Numbered from the stretch's first letter, positions 24,552-33,480 are shown. The stretch: DNA of 64,000 bases from Paraperibacillus esterisolvens (GCF_046237625.1 NZ_CP143545.1:620001-684000), one strand, 5' to 3'. Notes: a model not told the origin generated them from the sequence alone. Numbers and translations: made by a program.

Positions 24552-25571
24552 ATGAAATCAGGCTGGGAACGTTCCGGTGAACTCATTCTGCTTGAGGCTG
24601 GGAGAGCTGACCACATGCTGCGGCCATTTCTAAAAGAAAGACATGTCCGGGAGACTTTGCTTCTCGGCGGCGGCTTGAATAATACAAATTTGAAGATTAC
24701 TACAGACAGTGAGGAAGTGTTTGTGCTCCGGCTATACAGCCAAAATCATGAGGCGTGTGCCATTGAACGCAAAATTGCCGGACTTTTGAAGGGGAAGGTT
24801 CCTGCTGCTGATGTACTTTATACAGATGATACATGCGAGAAAGCCGATGTCCCATTTCTTTTGATGAACTTTGTCCCTGGAGTACAGCTTTCTGAAATCA
24901 TACTTAGGAAAGACAGCAGGCAGATGAAAAAAGCTGCCTGGGATGCTGGCAGGCATTTAGCCCAAATCCATTCCCTAAAATTCGATGGTCCGGGTTTTTT
25001 CGACGGCGACCTTCATATCAGAGAACCAGTGTCCATCGGTTCCGGGGAATTCGTTGCATTTATCAGTAAAAGCCTGAAAGAAGGGTATGGAGGCAAGAAT
25101 CTTGGGCTTCGTTTGACGGAAAAGGTGATTCGTTTTTGCGAAAGGCATGCTGTGCTTTTGGAAGAGCTGACCGTTCAGAATTGCCTGGTTCACAGTGATT
25201 TCAATCCTTTGAATATCCTTGTTGAAGATCACGGCCGTATCGCCGCTGTCCTGGACTGGGAATATGCGTTTAGCGGAACACCTTTGTTCGATATAGGCAA
25301 TATGGTTCGATATGAATGTCTGGGAGATACCATACTGCTGCAGCCCTTTATTACTGGATATAAAGAGTATGGAGGCCGGCTGCCGGAGAGGTGGCTGCAG
25401 ATGGCCAAATTGGTGGATCTTATTGCGCTGTGCGGGCTGCTGGACAAAGAAGCCTGTGGGGAGGTGCGTTCAGCGGATATCAGGAGGCTGATTCAAGGTA
25501 CGATGGATGACTGGGAAAAGTTTGCCTCCCTGCAGGCAAAGATGCTGGCCGTAATAGGAGACATGAAATAG
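24552..25571 (+). CDS. Aminoglycoside-phosphotransferase-fold kinase
   Basis: A 339-residue APH/choline-kinase-fold protein. The nucleotide loop is LLLGGGLNNTNLKITT followed by VFVLRLYS (about residues 37-63), the catalytic loop LVHSDFNPLNILV (about 215-227; Asp and Asn), and the metal-binding LDWEYAFSGTPLFDIGNM (about 236-253). It phosphorylates an unknown small molecule or sugar; antibiotic resistance should not be assumed because the family is broad in Bacillus. The ribosome binding site AAGGGAGG puts the start at ATG 24552 rather than TTG 24546. It is monocistronic, between a minus-strand small gene and the c-di-AMP riboswitch. Confidence 0.8.
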   Translation: MKSGWERSGELILLEAGRADHMLRPFLKERHVRETLLLGGGLNNTNLKITTDSEEVFVLRLYSQNHEACAIERKIAGLLKGKVPAADVLYTDDTCEKADVPFLLMNFVPGVQLSEIILRKDSRQMKKAAWDAGRHLAQIHSLKFDGPGFFDGDLHIREPVSIGSGEFVAFISKSLKEGYGGKNLGLRLTEKVIRFCERHAVLLEELTVQNCLVHSDFNPLNILVEDHGRIAAVLDWEYAFSGTPLFDIGNMVRYECLGDTILLQPFITGYKEYGGRLPERWLQMAKLVDLIALCGLLDKEACGEVRSADIRRLIQGTMDDWEKFASLQAKMLAVIGDMK

Positions 25572-25606
25572 GCAGGGGATTAGCTGGAAAATTTACAAAA
25601 AAAATA

Positions 25607-25635
25607 TTTACAACTCCTTGGAACAGGAGTAAGAT
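25607..25635 (+). promoter_or_regulatory. Probable sigma-A promoter of kimA
   Basis: TTTACA (25607-25612) and TAAGAT (25630-25635) are separated by 17 bases. The -10 is a four-of-six match; GATAAT (25633-25638) is an alternative with longer spacing. It lies just before the riboswitch. Confidence 0.5.
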
Positions 25636-25658
25636 AATTCTCAGTTTCATATTTCTAG

Positions 25659-25784
25659 ATCGCTTAATCCCTTATGGGAGCGGGGGAACCAATCAATTGG
25701 GGTGAAGCCTGATGGCATCAGGCAGGGCTACTCTTATAGTCCGAATCCGTCAGCTAACTCCGTAAGCGTTATATGAGAGGAAGG
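25659..25784 (+). promoter_or_regulatory. c-di-AMP (ydaO-type) riboswitch
   Basis: The conserved ydaO segments are in order: CGCTTAATCC, GGGGGAACCA, GGGGTGAAGCC, AGGGCTACTC, GTCCGAATCCGTCAGCTAAC and CCGTAAGCG, then GAGAGGAAGG. It is followed by a terminator and by kimA, which is also its partner in B. subtilis. Binding of c-di-AMP should terminate transcription when potassium is plentiful. Confidence 0.95.
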
Positions 25785-25786
25785 TG

Positions 25787-25855
25787 GGGCTGTGGAATCG
25801 TCGATTTATGTCCACAGGGCTTTTTTCATGCCTGTGGGCATTTTTGTGTTGACTC
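25787..25855 (+). terminator. Riboswitch terminator with a second overlapping hairpin
   Basis: GGCTGTGGA and TCCACAGGGC form a stem followed by TTTTTT (25788-25826). A second possible stem pairs CCACAGG (25812-25818) with CCTGTGG (25831-25837) and has its own TTTTT. The two compete for the same bases. Confidence 0.85.
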
Positions 25856-25933
25856 AATATTTTTAGTGGGATTCCATCAGTTGGGAAAAGTATAAATAAG
25901 CGGACAATTCATTTTAATCCGAGAGGTGCAATC

Positions 25934-27760
25934 ATGTTATCAGCAGTTAAACGATTTTTAATCGGGCGTCCGTTAAAGTCGACGGAGCTTGGGGACCAAA
26001 AACTTAATAAAAAGAAGGCGCTGGCCATTCTTTCTTCCGATGCCCTCTCTTCTGTGGCATATGGGCCTGAGCAGATCCTGATTGTCCTGATGACAGTCAG
26101 TGCCACCGCCTTCTGGTATTCGCTGCCCATCGCAGCAGGGGTGCTGTTCCTGCTTACGGCGCTCATCCTGTCATACAGGCAGATCATCTATGCTTATCCG
26201 CACGGAGGAGGCGCCTATGTAGTATCAAAGCAAAATCTTGGTGAGAATCCCGGGCTGATTGCGGGAGGCTCTCTATTAGTAGACTATATCCTGACTGTTG
26301 CGGTAAGTGTCTCAGCGGGGACAGATGCGATCACTTCCGCATTTCCTTCCCTGCATGAGCAAAATGTACTTATTGCCAGTGGTCTTGTTATTTTCATTAC
26401 ACTGTTGAATTTGAGGGGTATAACGGAATCCGCTTCAGTGCTGGCCTATCCAGTCTACCTGTTTGTCGCGGCTCTTTTCATTATGCTCGGAGCAGGGATT
26501 TATCAAATTTTAACTGGACAGGTTCCCCAGGGGGCCCATGCTCCTGTAGGTACTCCGGCTGCAGGCATTACGTTATTCCTGCTTTTGAAGGCATTTGCAT
26601 CGGGCAGTTCGGCTCTGACCGGAGTTGAAGCGATCTCCAATGCGATCCCCAATTTCAAGGAGCCTGCCCCAAGGAATGCTTCACGGACGCTGATGGCAAT
26701 GGGCTTATTGCTTGCCATCCTATTTTCCGGAATCGTATTCCTTGCCTATTATTTTGGAATAGCACCAGAAGAGAAGGAAACGGTTGTATCCCAGCTTGCA
26801 GCGGGTATATTCGGCCGGGGTTTCTTATATTATTTCATCCAGGGAACAACGGCCATGATCCTTGTGCTTGCGGCCAATACAGGCTATTCCGCGTTTCCGC
26901 TGCTTGCTTTCAATCTGGCTAAAGATAAATATATCGCCAGGATGTTTACAATGCGCGGGGACCGTCTCGGCTATTCCAATGGAATTATCTTTCTTGGTGC
27001 AGCATCCATCCTTCTGATCATGGCCTTCAAGGGTCGGACCGAGCAGCTGATACCTCTTTATGCAGTTGGGGTATTCATACCTTTCACGCTCTCACAGACA
27101 GGGATGCTCGTCAAATGGTACCGCGAACGGCCCCAGGGCTGGAAAGGAAAGCTTGCCATCAATTTCACAGGTGCTTTGATAAGCTTCCTTGTCATGATGA
27201 CTTTTTTCATCACAAAATTCGCCCAGGTCTGGCCGGTGCTGATTTTCCTGCCGGTCCTTGTATTCCTGTTCCACCGGATCAAGAAGCATTATACGGCTGT
27301 CGGCAAACAGCTTGGAATCAGTACTTGCGAAAAGGCATCGCCGATAGAGGGCAATGTGATCATCGTCCCGGTCGCCGGCTTCACCCATGTGGTGGAAAAC
27401 TCGCTGAATTATGCCAAATCCCTTTCGGCAGACCAGATTCTTGCGGTTTATGTGTCCTTTGAAAGAAAGGACGAACGTGAATTTGAAGACAAGTGGAAGA
27501 AGTGGCAGCCTGACATCAGGCTTGTGACACTTCATTCTTATTACCGGAGCATCATCCAACCGCTGACGAAGTTCATTGATACAGTGCAGCATAAAGCGGG
27601 CGAATCCAATTACAAAGTCACGGTGCTGATTCCGCAGTTCATCCCGAAGAAAAGATGGCACAATATCCTGCACAACCAATCAAGCCTTTTGATACGGGCC
27701 TTCCTGTTATACAGGCGGGATGTGATTGTTACCACAGTGCCTTATCATCTAAAAGAATAG
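25934..27760 (+). CDS. kimA: High-affinity potassium importer KimA
   Basis: A 608-residue APC-superfamily transporter, the same size as B. subtilis KimA (YdaO). The start RFLIGRPLKSTELGDQKLNKKKALAILSSDALSSVAYGPEQIL is near-diagnostic, followed by about 12 transmembrane helices and a C-terminal cytosolic domain (about 450-608) with VIIVPVAGFTHVVENSLNYAKSL and QFIPKKRWHNILHNQSSLLIR. KimA couples K+ uptake to protons and is inhibited by c-di-AMP both through the riboswitch and at the protein. Both levels are visible here only as the riboswitch upstream. The ribosome binding site GAGAGGTG precedes ATG 25934. It is monocistronic, with a strong terminator at 27773. Confidence 0.95.
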   Translation: MLSAVKRFLIGRPLKSTELGDQKLNKKKALAILSSDALSSVAYGPEQILIVLMTVSATAFWYSLPIAAGVLFLLTALILSYRQIIYAYPHGGGAYVVSKQNLGENPGLIAGGSLLVDYILTVAVSVSAGTDAITSAFPSLHEQNVLIASGLVIFITLLNLRGITESASVLAYPVYLFVAALFIMLGAGIYQILTGQVPQGAHAPVGTPAAGITLFLLLKAFASGSSALTGVEAISNAIPNFKEPAPRNASRTLMAMGLLLAILFSGIVFLAYYFGIAPEEKETVVSQLAAGIFGRGFLYYFIQGTTAMILVLAANTGYSAFPLLAFNLAKDKYIARMFTMRGDRLGYSNGIIFLGAASILLIMAFKGRTEQLIPLYAVGVFIPFTLSQTGMLVKWYRERPQGWKGKLAINFTGALISFLVMMTFFITKFAQVWPVLIFLPVLVFLFHRIKKHYTAVGKQLGISTCEKASPIEGNVIIVPVAGFTHVVENSLNYAKSLSADQILAVYVSFERKDEREFEDKWKKWQPDIRLVTLHSYYRSIIQPLTKFIDTVQHKAGESNYKVTVLIPQFIPKKRWHNILHNQSSLLIRAFLLYRRDVIVTTVPYHLKE

Positions 27761-27772
27761 CCGGAAAAAGAG

Positions 27773-27810
27773 AGAAGCTGTCCTGTACAACAGGGCAGCT
27801 TCTTTTTCGT
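27773..27810 (+). terminator. kimA terminator
   Basis: AGAAGCTGTCCTGT and ACAGGGCAGCTTCT pair with one mismatch around a four-base loop and are followed by TTTTTC. Confidence 0.9.
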
Positions 27811-27822
27811 TCTTGCTATTAG

Positions 27823-27939
27823 TCAAACGCTTGGGTTCTCTTCCTCTGACTGACTCGGACTGCATTCTGCACTGATTTCCTCAGCGATGGCATCAAGGGC
27901 ATCATCGGAGAATAATGGATTCTTTTCATCACCAGTCAA
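27823..27939 (-). CDS. Small acidic protein (38 residues)
   Basis: A TTG start at 27939 is preceded by AAGGGAGGGC with five bases between. The frame encodes 38 residues beginning MTGDEKNPLFSDDALDA and ending SEEENPSV. It is rich in Asp and Glu, has a single Cys and no membrane segment. It lies between the kimA terminator and pepV, on the pepV strand. The strong ribosome binding site is the main evidence; the family is unknown. Confidence 0.5.
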   Translation of the reverse strand: MTGDEKNPLFSDDALDAIAEEISAECSPSQSEEENPSV

Positions 27940-28011
27940 TTAAAGCCCTCCCTTGTTACATATAATTATATTCATATATTCACCCAGGGAGCCCGGCCTT
28001 AAACTGTATTT

Positions 28012-29421
28012 TTAAAAACTGGTCCTGCCAAGTTCGAAAATGGCCCGTGCATAAATGGAGGATGCTTTGATCAGCTCTTCGACTGGAATGCACTCATCCT
28101 TTTGGTGGGCGGTGTCCGGCGTGCCCGGGAATAGGGCCCCAAACGCAACGCCGCCCGGTATGGTGCGGGCATAGGTGTTTCCCCCTGTCGACAGCAATAC
28201 AGGCTCAGAACCTGATTCATCACTGTAGACTCTCTGCAGGGTCTTAATAAGTGGATGCCCTTCTTCCACATGGTGGGGAAGACGCTCACGCAGCTCTGAC
28301 TGTCTGAAACCAAACTCTGAAGCCGTTTGATTCAGGCGTTGATATGTAAGGTCATACGAAGCTTTTACAGGCATGCGCAGGTTCAGATGGATGAATGCCT
28401 CCTCTTCATTAAAGCTGAGAATACCTGGGTTGACAGTGAGGGGGCCGGTTATGCTGTCGCTGAATTCGATGCCAAGCCTGCTGCCAAAGTGATCATCATC
28501 GAGAAGGGCAGCAAAAGACACATAGGCAAGACCGTCCGGGTCAAGGGCCTCTTTCTTCAGGAATGCAGCCAGCCGTGTTCCTGCGTTGGTTCCTTTATCG
28601 GGTTCCATGGCGTGGGCAGAGCTGCCGTTAAGTGTCAGAATTAACACGTTGTCCTCTACAGACGCTTTTCCTTCAGACTCAGTGCTCCGGCAAAATTCAG
28701 CAAATCTGTCCTTAACAGCTTTGGCCCTTTCAACTGTTAATCTGGCACTTGCTGAATCAGGGACAACATTGGCCCGCTCCCCTGCCTGGAAGGAATGCAG
28801 CTTGAGGGCTGAGCCATCCTGACCGGAAGTCCGTTCTAAGGAAAAGCGGATATTTACCTGTCCCTTTTCTGCATGGATGATGGGGAAGTCGGCATCCGGT
28901 GCAAAGCCGGCTATAGGGGGTTCCTCCACTTCCATATACCTCTGCATGCAGCTCATCCCGCTCTCCTCATCGGTCCCGAAAATAATCCGGATTCGATGAT
29001 CAAGCGGCAGACCGAGGCGGTTTACAAGCTTACAGGCATAATAAGCGGCCATGGTCGGACCTTTGTCATCCATTGCACCCCGGGCAAAAAGAACACCGTC
29101 ACGGATCTCCGGTTCGAATGGATCAGATGACCACCCGGAGGAGGCCGGCACAACGTCAACATGACAAAGGACCGCTATGTAATTCTCTGCCTCCTCCGGT
29201 CCCATTTCTGCATATCCCGCATAGCCGTCTATATTCTTCGTGCGGAAGCCGTCCTTTTCGGCAAGTTTCAGCATGTAATCAAGCGCCTCGCCGACAGCGG
29301 CCCCCATTGGTGCTTCTTTGGAAGCTGTGGACGGATCCTTGACACTTTTGATTCTAAGAAGTTCTTTCAGGTCTTGCAGGAATTGATCACGGTTTTTAAT
29401 TGTTTCTTGATGCCAGTTCAT
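28012..29421 (-). CDS. pepV: Dipeptidase PepV (M20A)
   Basis: A 469-residue cytoplasmic zinc dipeptidase that cleaves a broad range of dipeptides, close in length to B. subtilis YtjP. The motifs are VLCHVDVVPASSGW (His/Asp), ARGAMDDKGPTMAAYYA (bridging Asp), FGTDEESGMSCMQRY (catalytic Glu), HAEKGQVNI, the lid-domain NGSSAHAMEPDKGTNA, and LLSTGGNTYARTIPGGVAFGALFPG with the last His ligand in HQKDE. The open frame begins 15 codons earlier, but GGGAGGAATTCTAT places the start at ATG 29421. It is divergent from the exonuclease gene, with a short shared upstream region. Confidence 0.92.
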   Translation of the reverse strand: MNWHQETIKNRDQFLQDLKELLRIKSVKDPSTASKEAPMGAAVGEALDYMLKLAEKDGFRTKNIDGYAGYAEMGPEEAENYIAVLCHVDVVPASSGWSSDPFEPEIRDGVLFARGAMDDKGPTMAAYYACKLVNRLGLPLDHRIRIIFGTDEESGMSCMQRYMEVEEPPIAGFAPDADFPIIHAEKGQVNIRFSLERTSGQDGSALKLHSFQAGERANVVPDSASARLTVERAKAVKDRFAEFCRSTESEGKASVEDNVLILTLNGSSAHAMEPDKGTNAGTRLAAFLKKEALDPDGLAYVSFAALLDDDHFGSRLGIEFSDSITGPLTVNPGILSFNEEEAFIHLNLRMPVKASYDLTYQRLNQTASEFGFRQSELRERLPHHVEEGHPLIKTLQRVYSDESGSEPVLLSTGGNTYARTIPGGVAFGALFPGTPDTAHQKDECIPVEELIKASSIYARAIFELGRTSF

Positions 29422-29590
29422 ATAGAATTCCTCCCAATGGCTTTTAAAAAAATTGTAAAGCAACACGCGGACAAAATCACGAAATCCTCTCCTTTATTAG
29501 TATTTGGGTAAAAAGTTTGTTAAATTCAACAGTCGGAAGGGATACAATGGACATAGAAAAACGGATAGTGAAGGATGGGAGAATGGATAT

Positions 29591-30199
29591 ATGAATAATG
29601 AAATCAAGCACGGACTGGTAGTGGATGTGGAGACGACCGGACTCGGTCCTGACCGTGATGAAGTGATTGAACTTGCATTAAAGCTTTTTTCGTATATAGA
29701 AGAAACGGGCGAGGTCATGGAAATCATCGACGTGGATTCTTTTTTGAGGGAGCCTTTAACGGTATCTGCCAAAAGAAACTACAGCAGCGCATTTCGTGTA
29801 CATGGAATTCCTTATGAAATGGTGCAGGGAAAAAGCTTCAGCGATGACAGAATCATGACGTTCTTTGAAAGGGCGGATGCGATATTTGCGCATAATGCTT
29901 CCTTTGACCGCAGCTTTCTATTGAGGATGTATCCTTCGGTCAATGAATCCGACTGGTACTGCACCATGAGAGGGGTGCCCTGGAAGGGCTACGGTTTTCC
30001 GGACAGCAGACTCCTGACGCTTCTTCAGGCCCATTCTATAACAGAATATCAATCACACAGGGCACTCGATGACATTACGAATCTCCTGGAACTCTTAAAG
30101 CAGACAAGCCCCAGAGGAACTCTATACCTGAAGGAAATCATCAACGGCAGGCCAATGAGGCAATACCAGGCGAAGACCACCGTACGAAAATCAGTTTAA
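29591..30199 (+). CDS. DnaQ-like 3'-5' exonuclease
   Basis: A 202-residue DEDDh exonuclease. Exo I is VVDVETTGLGPDRDEVIELAL (Asp and Glu), Exo II is FAHNASFDRSFLL (Asp) and Exo III is YQSHRALDDITNLLELL (His, Asp). These are the residues that bind the two metals. Proteins of this size in Bacillus are free-standing exonucleases related to the epsilon domain, used in RNA or DNA trimming; the substrate cannot be told. The open frame extends 29 codons upstream but GGGAG and spacing favour ATG 29591. A weak promoter-like TACAAT lies at 29543-29548. A tail (TLYLKEIINGRPMRQYQ) follows the nuclease core. Confidence 0.85.
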   Translation: MNNEIKHGLVVDVETTGLGPDRDEVIELALKLFSYIEETGEVMEIIDVDSFLREPLTVSAKRNYSSAFRVHGIPYEMVQGKSFSDDRIMTFFERADAIFAHNASFDRSFLLRMYPSVNESDWYCTMRGVPWKGYGFPDSRLLTLLQAHSITEYQSHRALDDITNLLELLKQTSPRGTLYLKEIINGRPMRQYQAKTTVRKSV

Positions 30200-30267
30200 C
30201 CCTCCGAGCTCAATTGTTTTTTTTTCAGCACCAAATGGGGTAAGTTTAAAACAGCTGGGAAATAACC

Positions 30268-30289
30268 CGGGAAATGGGGCCTGTCCCCC
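30268..30289 (+). promoter_or_regulatory. CGGGAAAT + G4/C4 hairpin before a ribosome binding site (copy 1)
   Basis: CGGGAAAT (30268-30275) is directly followed by GGGG-CCTGT-CCCC. It ends five bases before the AAGGAGG of the aldehyde dehydrogenase. The same arrangement occurs at 54632-54654 and 55941-55963. Confidence 0.6.
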
Positions 30290-30308
30290 TAATAAGGAGG
30301 TATTTCAA

Positions 30309-31688
30309 ATGGTTGATGTTTTGAATCCGGCTACTGGTGAGGTGGTCGGCCAGGTACAGGAGGGCGGCCGCAGGGAGGCACGAGCTGCGGTGGATGCTGC
30401 GCATGAAGCGTTTAAGAGCTGGTCGAAGAAGACGGCTGGCGAACGCAGTGAACTATTAATGAAATGGCATCACCTTATCAGGGAGCATACAGATGAAATT
30501 GCCGAAATCATGACAAGGGAGCAGGGGAAGCCGCTTAAGGAAGCAGCGGGGGAAGTCACGTACGCCAACAGCTTCATTTCCTGGTATGCGGAGGAAGCGA
30601 AGCGGGTATACGGACAGATTATCCCGGCCTCTCATCCAAACAAACGGATACTGGTACAAAAACAGCCGGTCGGCGTGATAGCGGCCATCACACCCTGGAA
30701 CTTTCCGGCGGCCATGATTACCAGGAAAGTCGGACCTGCTCTTGCTGCAGGCTGCACAGCAGTCGTCAAGCCGGCCGAGCAGACGCCGCTTACTGCCATC
30801 AGGATGGCAGAGCTTGCATATGAAGCGGGGATTCCCCGGGATGTGCTGCAAATCGTAACAGGAGAGGCTGCAGAAATCGGCGATGCCTGGATGGAGGACA
30901 CAAGGGTAACCAAAATTTCCTTCACCGGTTCCACCGAAGTGGGCAGACTGTTAATGAAAAAGGCAGCAGATACGGTCAAAAAATTGTCGCTTGAGCTTGG
31001 CGGGCATGCTCCATTCATTGTGATGGAGGATGCGGATTTAGATCAGGCTGTTAATGGGCTGATTGCCTCCAAATTCCGTAACGCCGGCCAGACCTGTGTT
31101 TGTGCGAACCGTATCTACGTCCAGGAAGGCATTGCGGAGGAATTCAGCGCAAAATTTGCTGCAGCCGCAGCAAAGCTGAAGGTCGGAAATGGCCTTCAAG
31201 AAGGAGTCGACATAGGTCCGCTGATTGACTCCCATGCCGTAGAGAAGGTACAAAAACATATTGACGACGCCATCCAGAAGGGCGGCAGGGTACTGACAGA
31301 GGTAAATGCCGGCGGAAATGCAGAAGGATATTTTGTAAATCCTGTGGTCATTGCGGATGCGACGGAGGAAATGCTATGCATGAGCGAAGAAACCTTTGGG
31401 CCGGTTGCCCCGATAACTGTATTTAAAACGGCAGAAGAGGCAGTCGAACGTGCCAATGATACCATCTACGGACTCGCAGCCTATGTATTCACCCGGGATC
31501 TTACCCTGGCAATCAGAATGTCTGAAGAACTGCAATACGGCATTGTGGGGCTCAATGACGGACTGCCTTCAGTCGCCCAGGCGCCTTTTGGCGGCTTTAA
31601 ACAGAGCGGACTTGGACGTGAAGGCGGTCACTTTGGTATCGAAGAGTATCTCGAAATCAAGTATATCTCCATGGGTTTGCCAAACTGA
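30309..31688 (+). CDS. gabD: NAD(P)-dependent succinate-semialdehyde-type dehydrogenase (GabD-like)
   Basis: A 459-residue aldehyde dehydrogenase. Cofactor-site motifs are PWNFPAAMITRKVGPALAAGCTAVVKPAEQTP and FTGSTEVG, the catalytic Glu lies in LELGGHAPFIV (about residue 230), and the nucleophilic Cys in RNAGQTCVCANR (about 263). The sequence around these and the C-terminal PFGGFKQSGLGREGGHFGIEEYLEIKYISMGL are those of GabD, which oxidises succinate semialdehyde to succinate in GABA breakdown. It is slightly short at the N-terminus compared with typical GabD (about 480). No GABA transaminase is adjacent, so another aldehyde is possible. AAGGAGG precedes the ATG, and the hairpin motif at 30268 lies just before that. 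Confidence 0.85.
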   Translation: MVDVLNPATGEVVGQVQEGGRREARAAVDAAHEAFKSWSKKTAGERSELLMKWHHLIREHTDEIAEIMTREQGKPLKEAAGEVTYANSFISWYAEEAKRVYGQIIPASHPNKRILVQKQPVGVIAAITPWNFPAAMITRKVGPALAAGCTAVVKPAEQTPLTAIRMAELAYEAGIPRDVLQIVTGEAAEIGDAWMEDTRVTKISFTGSTEVGRLLMKKAADTVKKLSLELGGHAPFIVMEDADLDQAVNGLIASKFRNAGQTCVCANRIYVQEGIAEEFSAKFAAAAAKLKVGNGLQEGVDIGPLIDSHAVEKVQKHIDDAIQKGGRVLTEVNAGGNAEGYFVNPVVIADATEEMLCMSEETFGPVAPITVFKTAEEAVERANDTIYGLAAYVFTRDLTLAIRMSEELQYGIVGLNDGLPSVAQAPFGGFKQSGLGREGGHFGIEEYLEIKYISMGLPN

Positions 31689-31694
31689 ATGTAA

Positions 31695-31728
31695 AAAAGA
31701 AGCTGTTCTGTAAGAACAGCTTCTTTTA
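31695..31728. terminator. Bidirectional terminator
   Basis: GAAGCTGTTCT (31699-31709) and AGAACAGCTTC (31713-31723) pair perfectly with a three-base loop, flanked by A6 and T4. It separates convergent genes and closes over the stop of the SgrR-like gene. Confidence 0.9.
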
Positions 31729-33480
31729 TGACATTAGCTCGGGCTTTATCCAGATTTCGTTAAAATTGGCCCAGCCGAATGAATTCAGCGCTACCCCTTC
31801 AAGCAGGCCGTGGTAACGCCTCGTCCTTTCAGTATGATAGTTGAAAATAAACAGATCTTCTTCCATAATCCATTCCTCCATCTGCTGGATCAGGTTCTGC
31901 CGTACCTCCGCTGATGGCTCTGCCAGAATCCGGCTGATCCTCCTATCAGCGGCTTCCTTCATGCTTCCGGCGAGGAAGCGGCTGATAAAACAGCTGGAAT
32001 TCTTAAAGGCTGCAATGAAAGAAAGATGGTGGTCCTCCTGAAAAATTTCTCCCATAAGAATCATATCCCCATTTCTTGAGTCCGTTTCCTCATAAAACGT
32101 GTTTATGGAAAAAGGCAACAATTCCAGGGCAATGCCCGCTTGCCTGCAGCGTTCTTTCAGCCAGATCGCATCCTGGCTGCTCTCTTTTTTATTGAAATAA
32201 TACAGCGAGAGGACTTCGCCGTTGTACCCGCTCATGGCAAGGAAGTTCTTTGCCCGTTCCATGGATTTTAGAATAGACCTTCCTGAGCTGATCCATGGAA
32301 AAAAGCTTGCAGCCGGAATTCTTGCTTCCTTTTTTAACTCTTCAATCAGCAGTCGCTGATCTGCCAGTTCATACATGGCCTTTCTGAAAAAAAGGTCATG
32401 CATGATGCCCGGTTTATTAAAGTTAAAGCCTATATACGTGCATCCTACCTCAGCCACAGATTGCTGCCTGGTATGGAGGCTCCCGACCCCCATACCAGGC
32501 AGTTCGAAATCCAGGAGAACTTCTTCTGCTTCAGGAATGAACCAGATTTCGATGGTATCAATATAAGCCCGTTCTTTGAAATAGCCGTCAAAAGCTTCCA
32601 AAATCAGCGCATGATCATTTAAGGACTTCACTGCATAGGGTCCGCAGCCGATTATATGCTCTTGGCTGAATCCACGGCCGGATGGCAGGATGGACGCATT
32701 GGGGCTGCTTAAATAGTGAAGGAAGAGGGCATTATCCCTGTTCAGCCGGATTTTAATGATCCAGGGTGAAGGCGTTTCAATCACCGCAGCGTCCTCCAGC
32801 AGCCAGTTATTTGGTGAATCGATCTCTTTTAGCCGGCGGAATGTAAAGGCTATATCTTCAGAAGTGAGCGATCTGCCACTGTGAAATTTAATGCCCTTGC
32901 GGATATAAAAAATCCATGTTTTATCCATGCTGTCATATTCCCAGGCATGGGCCAGGTGCGGCTTGATGCTATTGCTTTCCCTGTCAAATACAACCAGTGT
33001 GCTGTATATCTGCCTGATCAGGTGGCTTTCGGTGGATATTGAAACAAAGGCCGGGTCCATGAGTAAAAGCTTACGCTTAAGAGAAAGCCTCAAAATATCC
33101 TGTGTTTGGCTGCGGGAGAAGGCATTGAAATGGAGCTGCAGCTTCTGTGTCAGAGATTCCTTTAGATCAGGCGGTAAAGGGAGCTTAATAAGAGATAGGG
33201 CGGCCTCGTAATTCTCTGCCTGGAAATATTCCTTCAACAATCCAGACAAAAAGCTGTGAATCGCTGATTGGAAGAGGATTTTTGATTTATTTCCCCTGCC
33301 TGCACCGCTGCTGTATGTCAATAAGCCTTCTTCCTGCAGGCGCCGGAGCACCCTCTTGGCATTCTTCCTGCTGCAGCAGAGGATAGAAGCGATATCATCA
33401 AGGGATTTGGAGAGCTCCAAATCCCTTTCGTCTGCCAAGAATCCCAGTCTCATTTGTAGATAGTGCTCTATTGGTTTCAT
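31726..33480 (-). CDS. SgrR-like transcriptional regulator with solute-binding domain
   Basis: A 584-residue protein with two parts. Residues 1-110 form an SgrR_N winged helix (SLDDIASILCCSRKNAKRVLRRLQEEGLLTYSSGAGRGNKS). Residues about 150-580 resemble the oligopeptide-type solute-binding fold (SBP_bac_5): YSTLVVFDRESNSIKPHLAHAWEYDSMDKTWIFYIRKGIKFHSGRSLTSEDIAFTFRRL. There is no signal peptide, so it acts in the cytoplasm as a regulator that binds a small ligand. It is divergent from an MFS transporter gene 93 bases away, the same pairing as sgrR-setA in enterobacteria, suggesting that it controls that transporter. GGAGG lies seven bases before ATG 33480. Confidence 0.88.
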   Translation of the reverse strand: MKPIEHYLQMRLGFLADERDLELSKSLDDIASILCCSRKNAKRVLRRLQEEGLLTYSSGAGRGNKSKILFQSAIHSFLSGLLKEYFQAENYEAALSLIKLPLPPDLKESLTQKLQLHFNAFSRSQTQDILRLSLKRKLLLMDPAFVSISTESHLIRQIYSTLVVFDRESNSIKPHLAHAWEYDSMDKTWIFYIRKGIKFHSGRSLTSEDIAFTFRRLKEIDSPNNWLLEDAAVIETPSPWIIKIRLNRDNALFLHYLSSPNASILPSGRGFSQEHIIGCGPYAVKSLNDHALILEAFDGYFKERAYIDTIEIWFIPEAEEVLLDFELPGMGVGSLHTRQQSVAEVGCTYIGFNFNKPGIMHDLFFRKAMYELADQRLLIEELKKEARIPAASFFPWISSGRSILKSMERAKNFLAMSGYNGEVLSLYYFNKKESSQDAIWLKERCRQAGIALELLPFSINTFYEETDSRNGDMILMGEIFQEDHHLSFIAAFKNSSCFISRFLAGSMKEAADRRISRILAEPSAEVRQNLIQQMEEWIMEEDLFIFNYHTERTRRYHGLLEGVALNSFGWANFNEIWIKPELMS

